The position numbers and the translations under genes were made by a program. Shown here piece after piece: positions 34,100 to 42,509 of a DNA stretch of 64,000 nt. The notes below the pieces were generated by a model that was not told the DNA's origin, ran no database searches, and saw only the letters and a program-made list of their open reading frames with translations. This DNA is from Bradyrhizobium sp. CCBAU 53421 (GTDB lineage: Bacteria > Pseudomonadota > Alphaproteobacteria > Rhizobiales > Xanthobacteraceae), in NCBI RefSeq assembly GCF_015291625.1, contig NZ_CP030047.1:4030001-4094000 (forward strand), in the 5' to 3' direction. Numbering within the stretch: the first letter of the stretch is position 1; every line of letters begins with the position of its first letter.

Positions 34100-34762
34100 C
34101 TATTTCGCCTCTCCGTAGGTGATTTGATCGAACAGCGTCACACTGTCGGCCTTGGTCCAGAGCCCGACTTTGCCCGCATCGCCGAACGTGGAATCCTCCA
34201 CCTCGAACAATTGCTTGCCGTTGAAAGATACGATGAAGCGCGAGGCCTTGAAGTCGATGCGCAGCGTGTGCCAGGTGTTGGACGGCACCTTGATATCGAC
34301 TCCGTAGCCTCCCTTTCGGCCGACAATGTCGAGCGGGCTTCGAACGCCGTTCACCGTCTTGTAGAGAACGACATTGTCCTCAAGTGCGTTGGCGCGGGTC
34401 ACGTAATAGTTGTTCGCGTCCTTCGCCCGCCAAACAATGCCGGCGGCGCGGTCCTGGGAGCCCGCGACAGCCTTGAACCCGACCTCGACAAAGCCGTCGC
34501 TGATGCTGGTGTTGTCCTTCAACAGCAGCGGGTAGGTGGCGCGGCCGGACTGCTTGAGCACCTTCGATTTCGACGGCGCCGTCGCATCGTTTTCGACCGT
34601 CCATTTTGCGTCGCCCGACCCCGTGACGGCGGCAGTCCAACCCTCAGGCGCAACGCCGATCCGGGTACTCTCAAAACCGATTGCGGATCTCGACATGTCA
34701 CTCACTCCCAGGAGAAGCAGCGTAGCTGCGGCAATAGCCATGCGTCGTTGGAGATGGGACAT
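34100..34762 (-). CDS. Secreted concanavalin-like (DUF1080/GH16-like) domain protein
   Basis: 220 residues with signal peptide RRMAIAAATLLLLGVS, cleavage near residue 27. The mature chain is a single beta-sandwich: GIVWRAKDANNYYVTRANAL, YKTVNGVRSPL, NTWHTLRIDFKASRFIVSFN and a closing GLWTKADSVTLFDQI. This layout is typical of the DUF1080/LamG-like fold. Family members bind or hydrolyse sugars, but no catalytic acid can be named here. A secreted carbohydrate-binding role is the best guess. Confidence 0.85.
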   Translation of the reverse strand: MSHLQRRMAIAAATLLLLGVSDMSRSAIGFESTRIGVAPEGWTAAVTGSGDAKWTVENDATAPSKSKVLKQSGRATYPLLLKDNTSISDGFVEVGFKAVAGSQDRAAGIVWRAKDANNYYVTRANALEDNVVLYKTVNGVRSPLDIVGRKGGYGVDIKVPSNTWHTLRIDFKASRFIVSFNGKQLFEVEDSTFGDAGKVGLWTKADSVTLFDQITYGEAK

Positions 34763-34834
34763 TTCCAGGCCTCCTAGAGACGACGATTCCGCTGTGCGGA
34801 TGTCGTCGTGTAATGCGAACTGAGCAGGCGCTGA

Positions 34835-35152
34835 TCATTCGAAAAGCCCGGGCTCTTGAACGGGAGACACCGCCGGCTCGGGAAGTTGTTCGGATCCCGT
34901 GATTCCCATTGCGCGTAGCGCTATGAGGAATCCCTGCCGGACCTCCTCTCTGTTCCGGTGATAGACGGCGACCAGCGATTCATCGGCGCAATCGTCCCGG
35001 CCGGGCTGGGTTGGCCCGGACCAATCCTGCCACTGGCCGGCGACGCGTTCGTCTGAACTTGCGGGGGCAGGATCGATATCCGGCGAGGTCCGCGAAGACG
35101 CCGACCGCAAGGCAAATTGGCTGGAAGGAATTGCTGGCTTGCTTTCGTCCAT
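34835..35152 (-). CDS. Hypothetical soluble protein (105 aa)
   Basis: From MDESKPAIPSSQFALRS, preceded by a GAGGG. A polar, Pro/Ser-rich N terminus leads to a short helical part with VAVYHRNREEVRQGFLIALR and an acidic end. No membrane segment or known motif. A gene is plausible from codon bias and ribosome site, but evidence is limited. Confidence 0.5.
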   Translation of the reverse strand: MDESKPAIPSSQFALRSASSRTSPDIDPAPASSDERVAGQWQDWSGPTQPGRDDCADESLVAVYHRNREEVRQGFLIALRAMGITGSEQLPEPAVSPVQEPGLFE

Positions 35153-35346
35153 GTGCACATGCCCTCGACAAATCGAGCGTTGCACAGTCTTGGACCGAAG
35201 CCTCAAGGGGAGACCGCATTTCCCCTAAGGAAATTTTAGTCCAGCGAGGCGGCAAACGCAACATGCGTCGACCGGTGCCGCCATGGATGCTTCGCGAAAA
35301 CTGTCATCCGCCGGTGCCTTGCACCGACCAGGCGGCGCAGAGGCGG

Positions 35347-36057
35347 CTATCCCTTCGCGCTGTGCATCTGTGCGGAGAGGCGGTTCATCGCGGTGGCGAT
35401 GTCGCGCCATTGCGCAAGCCAGCCGCGCGGAAAGCGGAAGGTCAGGTCGGCGCCCTCGATGCGCTGCTCACTCAGGCACATGCCCGGCGTCGACGTGTCG
35501 CGCGTGCAGCGCGCGATCAATTGCGGCTCGGTCGCGGTGAACAGGTCCTCGCCGCCGTAGGGCGTGCCGTCACGGAATGCGCGCGCCGTTAGGCCGTCAT
35601 CGGTATTTGCGCGTTCGTCGAGATAGCGCGGATAGATCGTGCGCACGCGCATGTCCGGCGCTAGTGAATCGTGATGCGCCGCGATCGACACGAAGATCCT
35701 GTCGATCGGCTGCACCTTGTCCTCGACCGTCTCGGCGCTGTAATGCTTCGGCGCGGCGGGTGCCTGCAGCGACGGGTAGAGGAAGCTCAAATCGACGCGC
35801 TCCTGCGGCCCGGAATGGCGCTGGATCTTCATGCGCACCGCCATGGTCGGGACGTTGAACAGCGTGCCGCCGACGCTCACCGGCAACCGCGACGGATCGC
35901 TCGACGGGACGGTCGTATAGGTCGGCCACAACAGATAGGCGACGAGCGCAATCGCGCCGGCCGCAATGACCGCCGAGGCGATGATCGGAACGAGATGCGC
36001 GCGCGGATTGCGGCGGGTGTCGCGGGCGAGATGCTGGGCCGTCGAGAGGAGCGTCAT
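35347..36057 (-). CDS. Membrane-anchored hypothetical protein
   Basis: 236 residues. One TM helix near residues 28-48 (IIASAVIAAGAIALVAYLLW), then a soluble domain with FNVPTMAVRMKIQRHSG, a YPSLQAP block, an IFVSIAAH segment and a Cys pair late in the chain (CTRDTSTPGMC). Unknown function; likely periplasmic. The longer upstream frame to 36111 is possible, so the start is uncertain. Confidence 0.7.
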   Translation of the reverse strand: MTLLSTAQHLARDTRRNPRAHLVPIIASAVIAAGAIALVAYLLWPTYTTVPSSDPSRLPVSVGGTLFNVPTMAVRMKIQRHSGPQERVDLSFLYPSLQAPAAPKHYSAETVEDKVQPIDRIFVSIAAHHDSLAPDMRVRTIYPRYLDERANTDDGLTARAFRDGTPYGGEDLFTATEPQLIARCTRDTSTPGMCLSEQRIEGADLTFRFPRGWLAQWRDIATAMNRLSAQMHSAKG

Positions 36058-36276
36058 GAGCGAGGTTGAGAGCAGGCCGGGAGTGGCCGAATCATCTGCC
36101 GAATATGCCACGCGGCGAAGAATTTCCGTACGATTCCAATGGAATCCCTGATCGAATGGCCATGCGCAAACGCCGCGCCGGGCGCCCCGGTTAACCTTTT
36201 CTTAAGGATGATGTGGCGGCGGGCCGGCAATTCTGCGAAGCAGGAGCGAGTGCCCTGTTGCGTAGCGGAAGTTCCG

Positions 36277-36606
36277 ATGTCGCCCGATACCTTGAATTCG
36301 CTGTTCTCGCTCGTCATCGGCTTTGCGTTCGCGGGCGCGCTGGCCAGCGGCTATCAGGCGATGGCGGAGCGCCCGGCCGGCTTCGGCCTGCTGCAGGAAG
36401 GCGTGGCGCCGAAGACCTTCGCCGCGGTCCCGTTTCTGGTCTTCGCCGCACCGTTCATCATCATGCGCAACACGCTGCGCGGTGCGCGCATCGAGCGCCG
36501 CCGCTTCGAGTTCGTGATGATGGCGACCGTCATCTCCGGCTTCTGGAGCCTGATGTCGGGCACCTTCTTCGTGATGACGCTGCGCGCCGCCGGCGTGATC
36601 GGGTGA
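36277..36606 (+). CDS. Small membrane protein (109 aa, three helices)
   Basis: MSPDTLNSLFSLVIGFAFAG opens the first helix. A second covers FAAVPFLVFAAPFIIM and a third MMATVISGFWSLMSGTFFVM. GYQAMAERPAGFGLLQEG lies in the first loop. GCGGAAG lies upstream. The even spacing of helices suggests a conserved inner-membrane protein of unknown role. Confidence 0.75.
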   Translation: MSPDTLNSLFSLVIGFAFAGALASGYQAMAERPAGFGLLQEGVAPKTFAAVPFLVFAAPFIIMRNTLRGARIERRRFEFVMMATVISGFWSLMSGTFFVMTLRAAGVIG

Positions 36607-36611
36607 TCCGA

Positions 36612-36634
36612 TCATGATCCGCGCCGGATCATGA
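36612..36634 (+). terminator. Hairpin after the small membrane protein gene
   Basis: Perfect nine-base arms TCATGATCC and GGATCATGA with a five-base loop, six bases after the stop. No T-run follows. Confidence 0.45.
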
Positions 36635-36697
36635 CGGCACTTGCTTGAAACCAAGTCGTCCGCTGTGCCAAGGTCACCTTGATCCAAGGAGACCTTC

Positions 36698-37228
36698 ATG
36701 GCGATCTACGAACTCGACGGGCAGGGGCCCGATCTTCCCGCCGACGGCAGCTACTTCATCGCCGACAATGCCGTCGTGATCGGCAAGGTGCGCCTCAAAT
36801 CCGCGGCGAGCGTCTGGTTCGGCGCCGTGCTGCGCGGCGACAATGAGTGGATCGAGATCGGCGAGGGCTCCAACGTCCAGGACAATTCGACCCTGCATGT
36901 CGACCCCGGCTTTCCGCTGACCATCGGCAACAACGTCACGATCGGCCACAATGCGATCGTGCACGGCTGCACGCTGGAAGACGGCGTGCTGATCGGCATG
37001 GGATCGATCGTGATGAACGGCGCGCGGATCCGGCGCGGCAGTGTCGTCGGCGCCGGCTCCGTCATCACCGAGGGCAAGGAGTTTCCGGAAAACTCCCTGA
37101 TCATCGGCGCGCCCGCGCGCGTGGTGCGCACGCTTGACGCCGCGCAGGCGGAGGCATTGTCGCGGCCGGCGAAGTCCTATGCGATCCGGGGCCCGCAATA
37201 CAAAGCCGGGCTGAAGAAGATCGGCTAA
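36698..37228 (+). CDS. Gamma-carbonic anhydrase family protein
   Basis: 176 residues of left-handed beta-helix hexapeptide repeats: FGAVLRGDNEWIEIGEGSNV, DNSTLHVDPGFPLTIG, VTIGHNAIVHGCTL. The three zinc-ligand histidines of the gamma class correspond to the His in TLHVD and the two in TIGHNAIVHG. AAGGAGACC gives a strong ribosome site. Members catalyse CO2 hydration or, like CaiE/PaaY relatives, are associated with other enzymes. Confidence 0.92.
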   Translation: MAIYELDGQGPDLPADGSYFIADNAVVIGKVRLKSAASVWFGAVLRGDNEWIEIGEGSNVQDNSTLHVDPGFPLTIGNNVTIGHNAIVHGCTLEDGVLIGMGSIVMNGARIRRGSVVGAGSVITEGKEFPENSLIIGAPARVVRTLDAAQAEALSRPAKSYAIRGPQYKAGLKKIG

Positions 37229-37232
37229 CCCC

Positions 37233-37487
37233 TCAGCGCTTGCGGCCCTGCTTGCGAGCGCCCTTTGCTGTTGCGGGGCGTGGCTTTGCCGCCTGCTGCA
37301 GTCCTGCTGCTTCCTGAAGTCTTGCGCTCTTGCGCAGCGCATCCTTCAGGTCGATCGGAATACCGTGCTTCTTGAGGAGGTCGGCGAAAGCCTCGTCCGC
37401 GAGCTCCTGTAAGGTCGCCATCCGGTCGCGGCCAAGCTGCTTCAGCTTGTCGGCGGTATCGTCGTCGAACTCGATCAGCTTGCGCAA
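37233..37487 (-). CDS. Small ribbon-helix-helix-like protein with basic tail
   Basis: 84 residues from a TTG start with GGAG upstream: LRKLIEFDDDTADKLKQLGR then MATLQELADEAFADLLKKHG, which looks like one strand and two helices of a CopG/RHH fold, then an Ala/Lys/Arg-rich tail. The frame continues upstream but the extension contains shadow-like sequence. Possible DNA-binding protein. Confidence 0.65.
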   Translation of the reverse strand: MRKLIEFDDDTADKLKQLGRDRMATLQELADEAFADLLKKHGIPIDLKDALRKSARLQEAAGLQQAAKPRPATAKGARKQGRKR

Positions 37488-37574
37488 ATTGCATTGCTCC
37501 CAAACTGTATTGCCCCAACGCCTGTGGGAACCGGCGTTTTGCGGACCAGTTGATGTCCGCAAGGGAGAATTGGC

Positions 37575-37898
37575 ATGCGCAAATTATCCGTCACCACAGC
37601 AGTCGCGACAATCGCCATTCTGCTGACACCCGCTGTTACCGTTGCCCAAGGCACCGGTAGCGGCACCGGTAGCGGCACCGGGAGCACCAGCCCCTCGTCC
37701 GCCAGCCCGACATCGCCGCAAGCCACATCTCCGCCGCCCGGCACCAACAGCGCCGGCACCGCGCAATCCTCCGGCCGGCTGAACGGCGGGGAGGGCGTCA
37801 CCACCGGCGCGGCGTCGAGCGAAAGCTTCGACAAGGCGATCGCCGACGAGAACAGGGAAGTCGATCGCCGGACGAAAGGCATCTGCCGCGGCTGTTAA
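37575..37898 (+). CDS. Small secreted Gly/Ser/Thr/Pro-rich protein
   Basis: 107 residues: signal peptide VTTAVATIAILLTPAVTVAQ, then TGSGTGSGTGS encoded by a tandem 12-base GGCACCGGTAGC repeat, a Pro/Ser-rich linker, and a more conserved C terminus with FDKAIADENREVDRRTKGIC. AGGGAGAA serves as ribosome site. Unknown; a periplasmic or exported small protein. Confidence 0.75.
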   Translation: MRKLSVTTAVATIAILLTPAVTVAQGTGSGTGSGTGSTSPSSASPTSPQATSPPPGTNSAGTAQSSGRLNGGEGVTTGAASSESFDKAIADENREVDRRTKGICRGC

Positions 37899-38053
37899 CT
37901 TTTGACGGCTGGGCCTTGATGAACGCGGGTCGCGCAGAAGTGAGCGTGACATGACCGCGCGGTCGAAGCCGCGATCCTAGATTGGGTTAGCATGCGCGGG
38001 ACGCGGCGGAGGAGGCTTGGAAAGAAAAGCCTTGGACAGAGGAGTGACGGGTG

Positions 38054-38554
38054 ATGTTGCGTAAAACGATGATTGCCTTGCTGGCGACGGCCACGGTCGG
38101 CCTGTTCACGGTCGACGCCGCGTCAGCGCGAGGTGGCTTCGGCGGCGGCGGCTTTCACGGCGGTGGTGGCTTCCACGGTGGTGGCGGCTTTGGCGGCTTC
38201 CACGGTGGCGGCGGCGCTTTCCGCGCCATGGGCGCGGGCGGTGGCTTCCGCTCGGCCGGGATCGGCGGCGGCTGGGCTGGCGGCGGTTGGCACGGAGGTG
38301 GCTGGCACGGCGGTGGTTGGCATCGGCGCGGCTGGGGCTATCCGTTCGCGGCAGCCGCGATCGGGTTCGGCCTCGGCTATGGCGCCTACGATTACTATGA
38401 CGGCTACTACGGCAACCCGTACTACGCCGGTTACGGCTACGACGACGGGTATGGTTACGGCTATGGGTATGGTGACGGCGGCTGTTACGTCGTGCGCCGT
38501 CGCATGCTGACGCCGTATGGCTGGCAAGTCCGGCCGGTGCAGGTTTGCAACTGA
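38054..38554 (+). CDS. Secreted glycine-rich protein
   Basis: 166 residues with signal peptide ALLATATVGLFTVDAASA. The middle is almost only Gly with His/Phe/Trp (GGFHGGGG, GGWHGGGW), then Tyr/Gly repeats, and a short C-terminal block YVVRRRMLTPYGWQVRPVQV that ends in Cys-Asn. Such proteins are frequent in Bradyrhizobium and thought to be surface-exposed. GAGGAG precedes the start; a GTG just before the ATG is also possible. Confidence 0.85.
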   Translation: MLRKTMIALLATATVGLFTVDAASARGGFGGGGFHGGGGFHGGGGFGGFHGGGGAFRAMGAGGGFRSAGIGGGWAGGGWHGGGWHGGGWHRRGWGYPFAAAAIGFGLGYGAYDYYDGYYGNPYYAGYGYDDGYGYGYGYGDGGCYVVRRRMLTPYGWQVRPVQVCN

Positions 38555-38756
38555 GCCATCTGCTGACGCATGGCCGGTCCATCGGATCGCCATGCTGATG
38601 ATCTTGGAATGATTGGCACGGCCCCGGTGTCCTGACGCCGGGGCCGTCGCGCACTGGTACGCAGCTTGCAACACTGTGCAGCAGTCTGCGCGTGAACGTG
38701 TCGCGAAAACCAATGATCCGGTTGCGATCGGAGCCGGGCCTCAGAGGATATCGGAG

Positions 38757-38906
38757 ATGCTGACCATTCCTGATCTGACATTGCTGTTCATGGTTGTTGT
38801 TTCGGGCCTCGCCATCGCATTCGTCTACATGCTCCACGAGCTCGAGCCGAAGCTCGCGCGGCTGCGGCAGCGCGCCAATCGCGTCATGCGCGACCGCACC
38901 AAGTAG
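38757..38906 (+). CDS. Single-TM small protein (49 aa)
   Basis: MLTIPDLTLLFMVVVSGLAI continues into AFVYMLHELEPKLARLRQRA: one membrane helix followed by a basic amphipathic tail. AGAGGATATCGGAG directly upstream gives two possible ribosome sites. The longer frame upstream reads through intergenic sequence. Likely a real membrane microprotein of unknown role. Confidence 0.6.
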   Translation: MLTIPDLTLLFMVVVSGLAIAFVYMLHELEPKLARLRQRANRVMRDRTK

Positions 38907-39038
38907 GCGGCAATGCTGTTCGCTGCGGCTTCAGCCGTAGCGATGTTGCGCGCGCAGAGCCATCGGCCGGGCACGCCACATGACGTCCGGAGTTCACTGG
39001 GCGTTGCGGGCAATCCTGCCAGCGGGATTCATCGCCCC

Positions 39039-39081
39039 AAAAAAACAAGGCCGTCGACGTAGTATACCGTCAACGACCTTG
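39039..39081 (-). terminator. Strong Rho-independent terminator (minus strand)
   Basis: On the minus strand a 14-pair imperfect stem (CAAGGTCGTTGACG with CGTCGACGGCCTTG) and an eight-base loop run into seven T residues. It probably closes transcription from the gene at 39321, about 240 bases upstream on that strand, or an unseen small RNA in 39082-39320. Confidence 0.85.
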
Positions 39082-39152
39082 CCAGCCCCGGATATTGAAA
39101 TCGGCTCACGCCATCCGGTGATTTAAGGATGACTCGGATTCGAAGTCGGATA

Positions 39153-39168
39153 TGTGAACCAGTTCACA
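39153..39168. promoter_or_regulatory. Palindromic operator-like site
   Basis: TGTGAACCAGTTCACA is a perfect palindrome with seven-base arms in an otherwise featureless gap (38907-39320). It looks like a repressor site but no promoter or start codon is evident next to it. Confidence 0.4.
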
Positions 39169-39320
39169 AAGTCAGGATTAATTCACGGTAACGGGCACTC
39201 ATGCGAGCTGTCCTCGGCAGGCCGGGCGCCTGCAAGTTCCACCTTAGCTGCTGATCTTGCTCCGGATTTGGCGCATTTTGATGGCCGGTCTGGTGACCGG
39301 GCGATCGGCATCCTCGGTCG

Positions 39321-39830
39321 TCAACCGCGCGATCTGTGGCGCTTGCGGTTGGCGCTCCGGGTGGCCTTCGACCGCTTGCGCGGCTCGGGCTCGGCGGCCG
39401 GCTCATTGGCCTGCGCGCTCGCGAGCGACTGGCGCAGGCCCTCGACCTGTTCGGTCAGTGCGGCGACCTGGTCGGAGAGCTTCTTGGCGTCGGCCTGTTG
39501 CGCGGCGACCTGCTTGCGCATGGTCAGCAGCTGGTCCTGCACTTCCTGCAACTGGTCGATGGATTCCTGCTGGGTCACCTCCATGCCCTTGGTCTTTTCC
39601 ACCAGGGCCTCGGAGACCTGCGCGGTCCGCGCCTGCAATTGACGGGCGGCGATCATCCGATCGGTCTCCGGCACGGCGCCGCTGAAGGCACGCCACAGCG
39701 CGATCGAGCCGATCCCGAACAGCACGAGCACCAGCGCGACGGCGCCGATCGCGATCGGCTGCACGCCGATCAGGCTGCCAGCTTGCGAATTCCGGGGGGC
39801 AAGTTCGACCATGCGACCAGAACCGGACAT
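39321..39830 (-). CDS. Membrane-anchored coiled-coil protein
   Basis: About 169 residues. A TM helix (AIGAVALVLVLFGIGSIALW) is followed by a long heptad-patterned coiled coil from IAARQLQARTAQ to VEGLRQSLASAQ, and a very basic C-terminal tail (RKRSKATRSANRKR). Several starts exist (39854, 39830, 39812); MSGSGRM at 39830 is used. Possibly a cytoplasmic scaffold or nucleic-acid-contacting membrane protein. Located downstream of fabA. Confidence 0.7.
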   Translation of the reverse strand: MSGSGRMVELAPRNSQAGSLIGVQPIAIGAVALVLVLFGIGSIALWRAFSGAVPETDRMIAARQLQARTAQVSEALVEKTKGMEVTQQESIDQLQEVQDQLLTMRKQVAAQQADAKKLSDQVAALTEQVEGLRQSLASAQANEPAAEPEPRKRSKATRSANRKRHRSRG

Positions 39831-39960
39831 CAATTGAAAGATTTCGAATAGCACAACCGCGACGCGGGCAAAACCCCCGGGAATTCAAGCAGGTGGCGCG
39901 GGGAGTGCAAAATTTGCCGCACCTGTGCCCCAAAACGGGACTGTCCGGCGCGTCCGTGCC

Positions 39961-40500
39961 TCAGCCCGTCGGCGCGATCAGGCCGACACTCATGTCCTTC
40001 GCCAGATAGACGCAATTGCCGTCGGCGAGCACGCGGCCGTCGGCGATACCGAGTACCAGCCGGCCGCGCCGGACCTGGCGCATGTCGACTTCGTAGCGCA
40101 CGAGCCTGACCTCCGGCGTGATGTGGCCCCTGAATTTGACCTCGCCGACCCCGAGCGCGCGGCCCTTGCCCGGCGAGCCCGACCAGCCGAGCCAGAAGCC
40201 GATGATCTGCCACATGGCGTCGAGCCCGAGGCAGCCGGGCATCACGGGATCGCCGGCAAAGTGGCAGGCGAAGAACCAGTGGCCCGGTGCAATGTCGAGT
40301 TCAGCGGCGACATGGCCCTTGCCGAAGGCGCCGCCGTCGAGGCCGATGTCGGTGATGCGGTCCATCATCAGCATCGGTGGCGCCGGCAGCTGTGCGTTGC
40401 CGGGACCGAAATAGCCGCCGGCGCTCGAGCGCAGCAGATCCTGCTTGCTGTAGGACGATTGCGGCGTGTGAAAGTCGTGCGGGTTGAACAAGATGGCCAC
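39961..40500 (-). CDS. fabA: Beta-hydroxydecanoyl-ACP dehydratase
   Basis: 179 residues. [20 protein letters not shown], the catalytic-His block [20 protein letters not shown] and [11 protein letters not shown] match FabA throughout. It dehydrates and isomerises 10-carbon intermediates to start unsaturated fatty acid synthesis. In many rhizobia fabA is followed by fabB and fabI; here it is not, and a TetR gene precedes it by 24 bases, so this may be a second, regulated copy. Confidence 0.92.
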   Translation of the reverse strand: MAILFNPHDFHTPQSSYSKQDLLRSSAGGYFGPGNAQLPAPPMLMMDRITDIGLDGGAFGKGHVAAELDIAPGHWFFACHFAGDPVMPGCLGLDAMWQIIGFWLGWSGSPGKGRALGVGEVKFRGHITPEVRLVRYEVDMRQVRRGRLVLGIADGRVLADGNCVYLAKDMSVGLIAPTG

Positions 40501-40524
40501 CGACCTTGGGGTTACGGTTGAACG

Positions 40525-41154
40525 TTAGGAGCGGCTGCGCCGCGTGGCTTTCGGCTTCACGGGCGAGGGCTTGGCCGGCAGGCGCAGCGCCGCGGCCATG
40601 AAGGCCCAGATGTCGTCGGTGAGCCTTGCCGGATCCGGCCGCCGGTCGGCCGTGAGCGCACCGATCAGCGCCTGGCGGATGCCGCCGATCATCAGCGCGA
40701 TGGTGAGGTAAGGGTCGAGGTCACCGGGGATGATCCCGTCGCGCTGCGCCGCGGCGAGCATCCGCGCCCCGGCCGCGAGCTGCCTTGCGGTGAAGGCGGT
40801 CTCGACATCCAGCACCTCGGGCGCCCGGCTCAGCGGTCCGATCACGAGCGGGGCAAACGGATGCTCGTAGTGAAACGCGACATAGGCGCCGATGCGCGCC
40901 TTCTCCCGGCCCGCCCAGTCTGCCGCCGGCAGCTTGGCACCACTGAAGGCCGCTTGATCGAGCCGCTCGTAAAACGCCTCGACGACGGCGGCGATCAGGC
41001 CGGCCTTCGATCCGAAATGGTGATAGGCGAGCCCGACCGAGGCCGACGCCCGTCTTGCGACGGCTTGCATCTCGAGATGCCCGAGCCCCTCGATCAGCTC
41101 GTCCTGGGCGGCGGCGAGTAGCCTGTCCCGCGTTCCCTGGTTGGCAACGGTCAT
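40525..41154 (-). CDS. TetR/AcrR family regulator
   Basis: 209 residues: N-terminal HTH with RDRLLAAAQDELIEGLGHLE and ASVGLAYHHFGSKAGLIAAV (recognition helix), then a helical ligand-binding domain and a basic tail. Co-directional with fabA, and an 18-base palindrome lies 16 bases before its start codon. Together these suggest autoregulated control of membrane lipid unsaturation in response to an acyl-CoA or similar ligand. Confidence 0.9.
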   Translation of the reverse strand: MTVANQGTRDRLLAAAQDELIEGLGHLEMQAVARRASASVGLAYHHFGSKAGLIAAVVEAFYERLDQAAFSGAKLPAADWAGREKARIGAYVAFHYEHPFAPLVIGPLSRAPEVLDVETAFTARQLAAGARMLAAAQRDGIIPGDLDPYLTIALMIGGIRQALIGALTADRRPDPARLTDDIWAFMAAALRLPAKPSPVKPKATRRSRS

Positions 41155-41169
41155 TGGTCATCCCGCAAC

Positions 41170-41187
41170 TGAATTGAATTCAATTCA
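41170..41187. promoter_or_regulatory. 18-bp perfect palindrome, probable TetR operator
   Basis: TGAATTGAATTCAATTCA is fully self-complementary and sits between the TetR start (41154) and the divergent gene at 41255, where it could repress both promoters. Confidence 0.75.
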
Positions 41188-41254
41188 ATAGCCCCGATGC
41201 TACGATGTCAAGCATGGCGGCGGGAAGCCGGGCGACGGGACGGAAAGGCAGGGG

Positions 41255-41665
41255 ATGGCATTCGCGATCAAGGCCGAGATCTCCGATCCGCGGGCGGTGG
41301 CTTTCGTCTTCCAAGCGCAGAAGACCATGTATGGCGGAAAGCTGATCGTCGCGGGCGACATCGTGTTCGTCTTCGCGAGCGAGAACGAGGGCGGCAAGGG
41401 CCTGATCGCCCGCGCGATCGTCACCTCGCCCGAGGCAGTGCCGCGCAAGGCGGGCATCGCCCGGCAAACCCCGCGAGTCAGCATCGCGGTCAGGCGTGTT
41501 GCACTGGCGAAGCGGCCGCTCGGACGTGACACGCTCAAGCGCTTCAAGGCCTGGGACGACGGCCGGCCCGAGACCGAGCTCAACTTCAAATTCTATCGCC
41601 AGGCCACCAACAAGATCGTCGGCATCACGGACAGGACGGCGGCGTTCCTCGATCGCTTCTTCTGA
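41255..41665 (+). CDS. Hypothetical protein (136 aa), PUA/EVE-like appearance
   Basis: MAFAIKAEISDPRAVAFVFQ, then TMYGGKLIVAGDIVFVFASE, LIARAIVTS and a basic C-terminal half ending AAFLDRFF. The early beta-rich part with GDIVFVFASENEGG resembles EVE/PUA-like nucleic-acid-binding folds, but this is a visual impression. GCAGGGG precedes the ATG. Divergent from the TetR gene and possibly under the same operator. Confidence 0.75.
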   Translation: MAFAIKAEISDPRAVAFVFQAQKTMYGGKLIVAGDIVFVFASENEGGKGLIARAIVTSPEAVPRKAGIARQTPRVSIAVRRVALAKRPLGRDTLKRFKAWDDGRPETELNFKFYRQATNKIVGITDRTAAFLDRFF

Positions 41666-41791
41666 TCGGCCGCCGTACCCCGCAAAAGGTTGCGGCCAGG
41701 CTTTGGGGGAAGCCTGGCCGCGCGCGAACCGGTCTGGGACGGGGAGGGGTGGGGATGTGACCGGGTCGCGAACTCGATTCCTTGTTGCCGC

Positions 41792-42406
41792 TCAGCGCGA
41801 GCTTGCGGTTGAAACTGCGGGGCGGCTGTCGCCGAGCGAGACCCACACATTGGGATCGCTCTGCGATTGCCGCTTGACGAAGCGGTAGCCGGTCTCCGTC
41901 CAGGCGACGATGCTCTCGTTCTGATTGTCGAGCACGAACTCGCCCTTGTCGGTCTTCACCGTCAGCACCGCGTGGCCTTCGCCCTTCTTGTCGCGGACCA
42001 CCGTGATCAACAGCGCCTCGCGCGGCCAGCCGGCGTCCATCAGCATCTTGCGCTTCAGGAGCACGTAGTCCTCGCAGTCGCCGTAGCCGTCCGATGGCAA
42101 CGACCATTTCTCGATCACGCCCCAATGATCCATGTCGGTCATCGGCTTGATGGATTCGTTGACCCACTTGTTGACCCGCACGAGGTCGCGCCAAGCGGTC
42201 TGCGACAGCACGATGTCGCGCGGTTGCGTCTTGCCGCCGCGGCACTCGGCGGGATTGTCGGTACAGAATTCGACCCAGCCGATCGGCGAACGCGCAACGT
42301 CACCGAGGCTGGCGTAGACCACGTCGCCGGCCTTGGCCGACACGCACGTCGCAAACAGAATGGCGGCAACCGCCAAACCTTTCCCCTGTCCCCTGAACCC
42401 AAACAT
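41792..42406 (-). CDS. Transglutaminase-like cysteine peptidase (BTLCP family)
   Basis: 204 residues with signal peptide LAVAAILFATCVSAKA. The catalytic Cys is in GYGDCEDYVLLKR, His in GEGHAVLTVKT and Asp in FVLDNQNE, the order of bacterial transglutaminase-like cysteine proteinases (LapG-like). PIGWVEFCTDNPAEC near the N terminus is also typical. Relatives in pseudomonads cleave surface adhesins under c-di-GMP control; a PilZ gene lies upstream on the same strand, so a related role is conceivable. Confidence 0.88.
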   Translation of the reverse strand: MFGFRGQGKGLAVAAILFATCVSAKAGDVVYASLGDVARSPIGWVEFCTDNPAECRGGKTQPRDIVLSQTAWRDLVRVNKWVNESIKPMTDMDHWGVIEKWSLPSDGYGDCEDYVLLKRKMLMDAGWPREALLITVVRDKKGEGHAVLTVKTDKGEFVLDNQNESIVAWTETGYRFVKRQSQSDPNVWVSLGDSRPAVSTASSR

Positions 42407-42509
42407 CGTAGCCCCCGTTCTTCTTGTTGGGACCACGTTTCGCACAAAGCTTTTGCGCCGCCGCTAAGTACGCAAAGTAGATTTGACGCGAATACTGGTA
42501 AAAGCTGCG

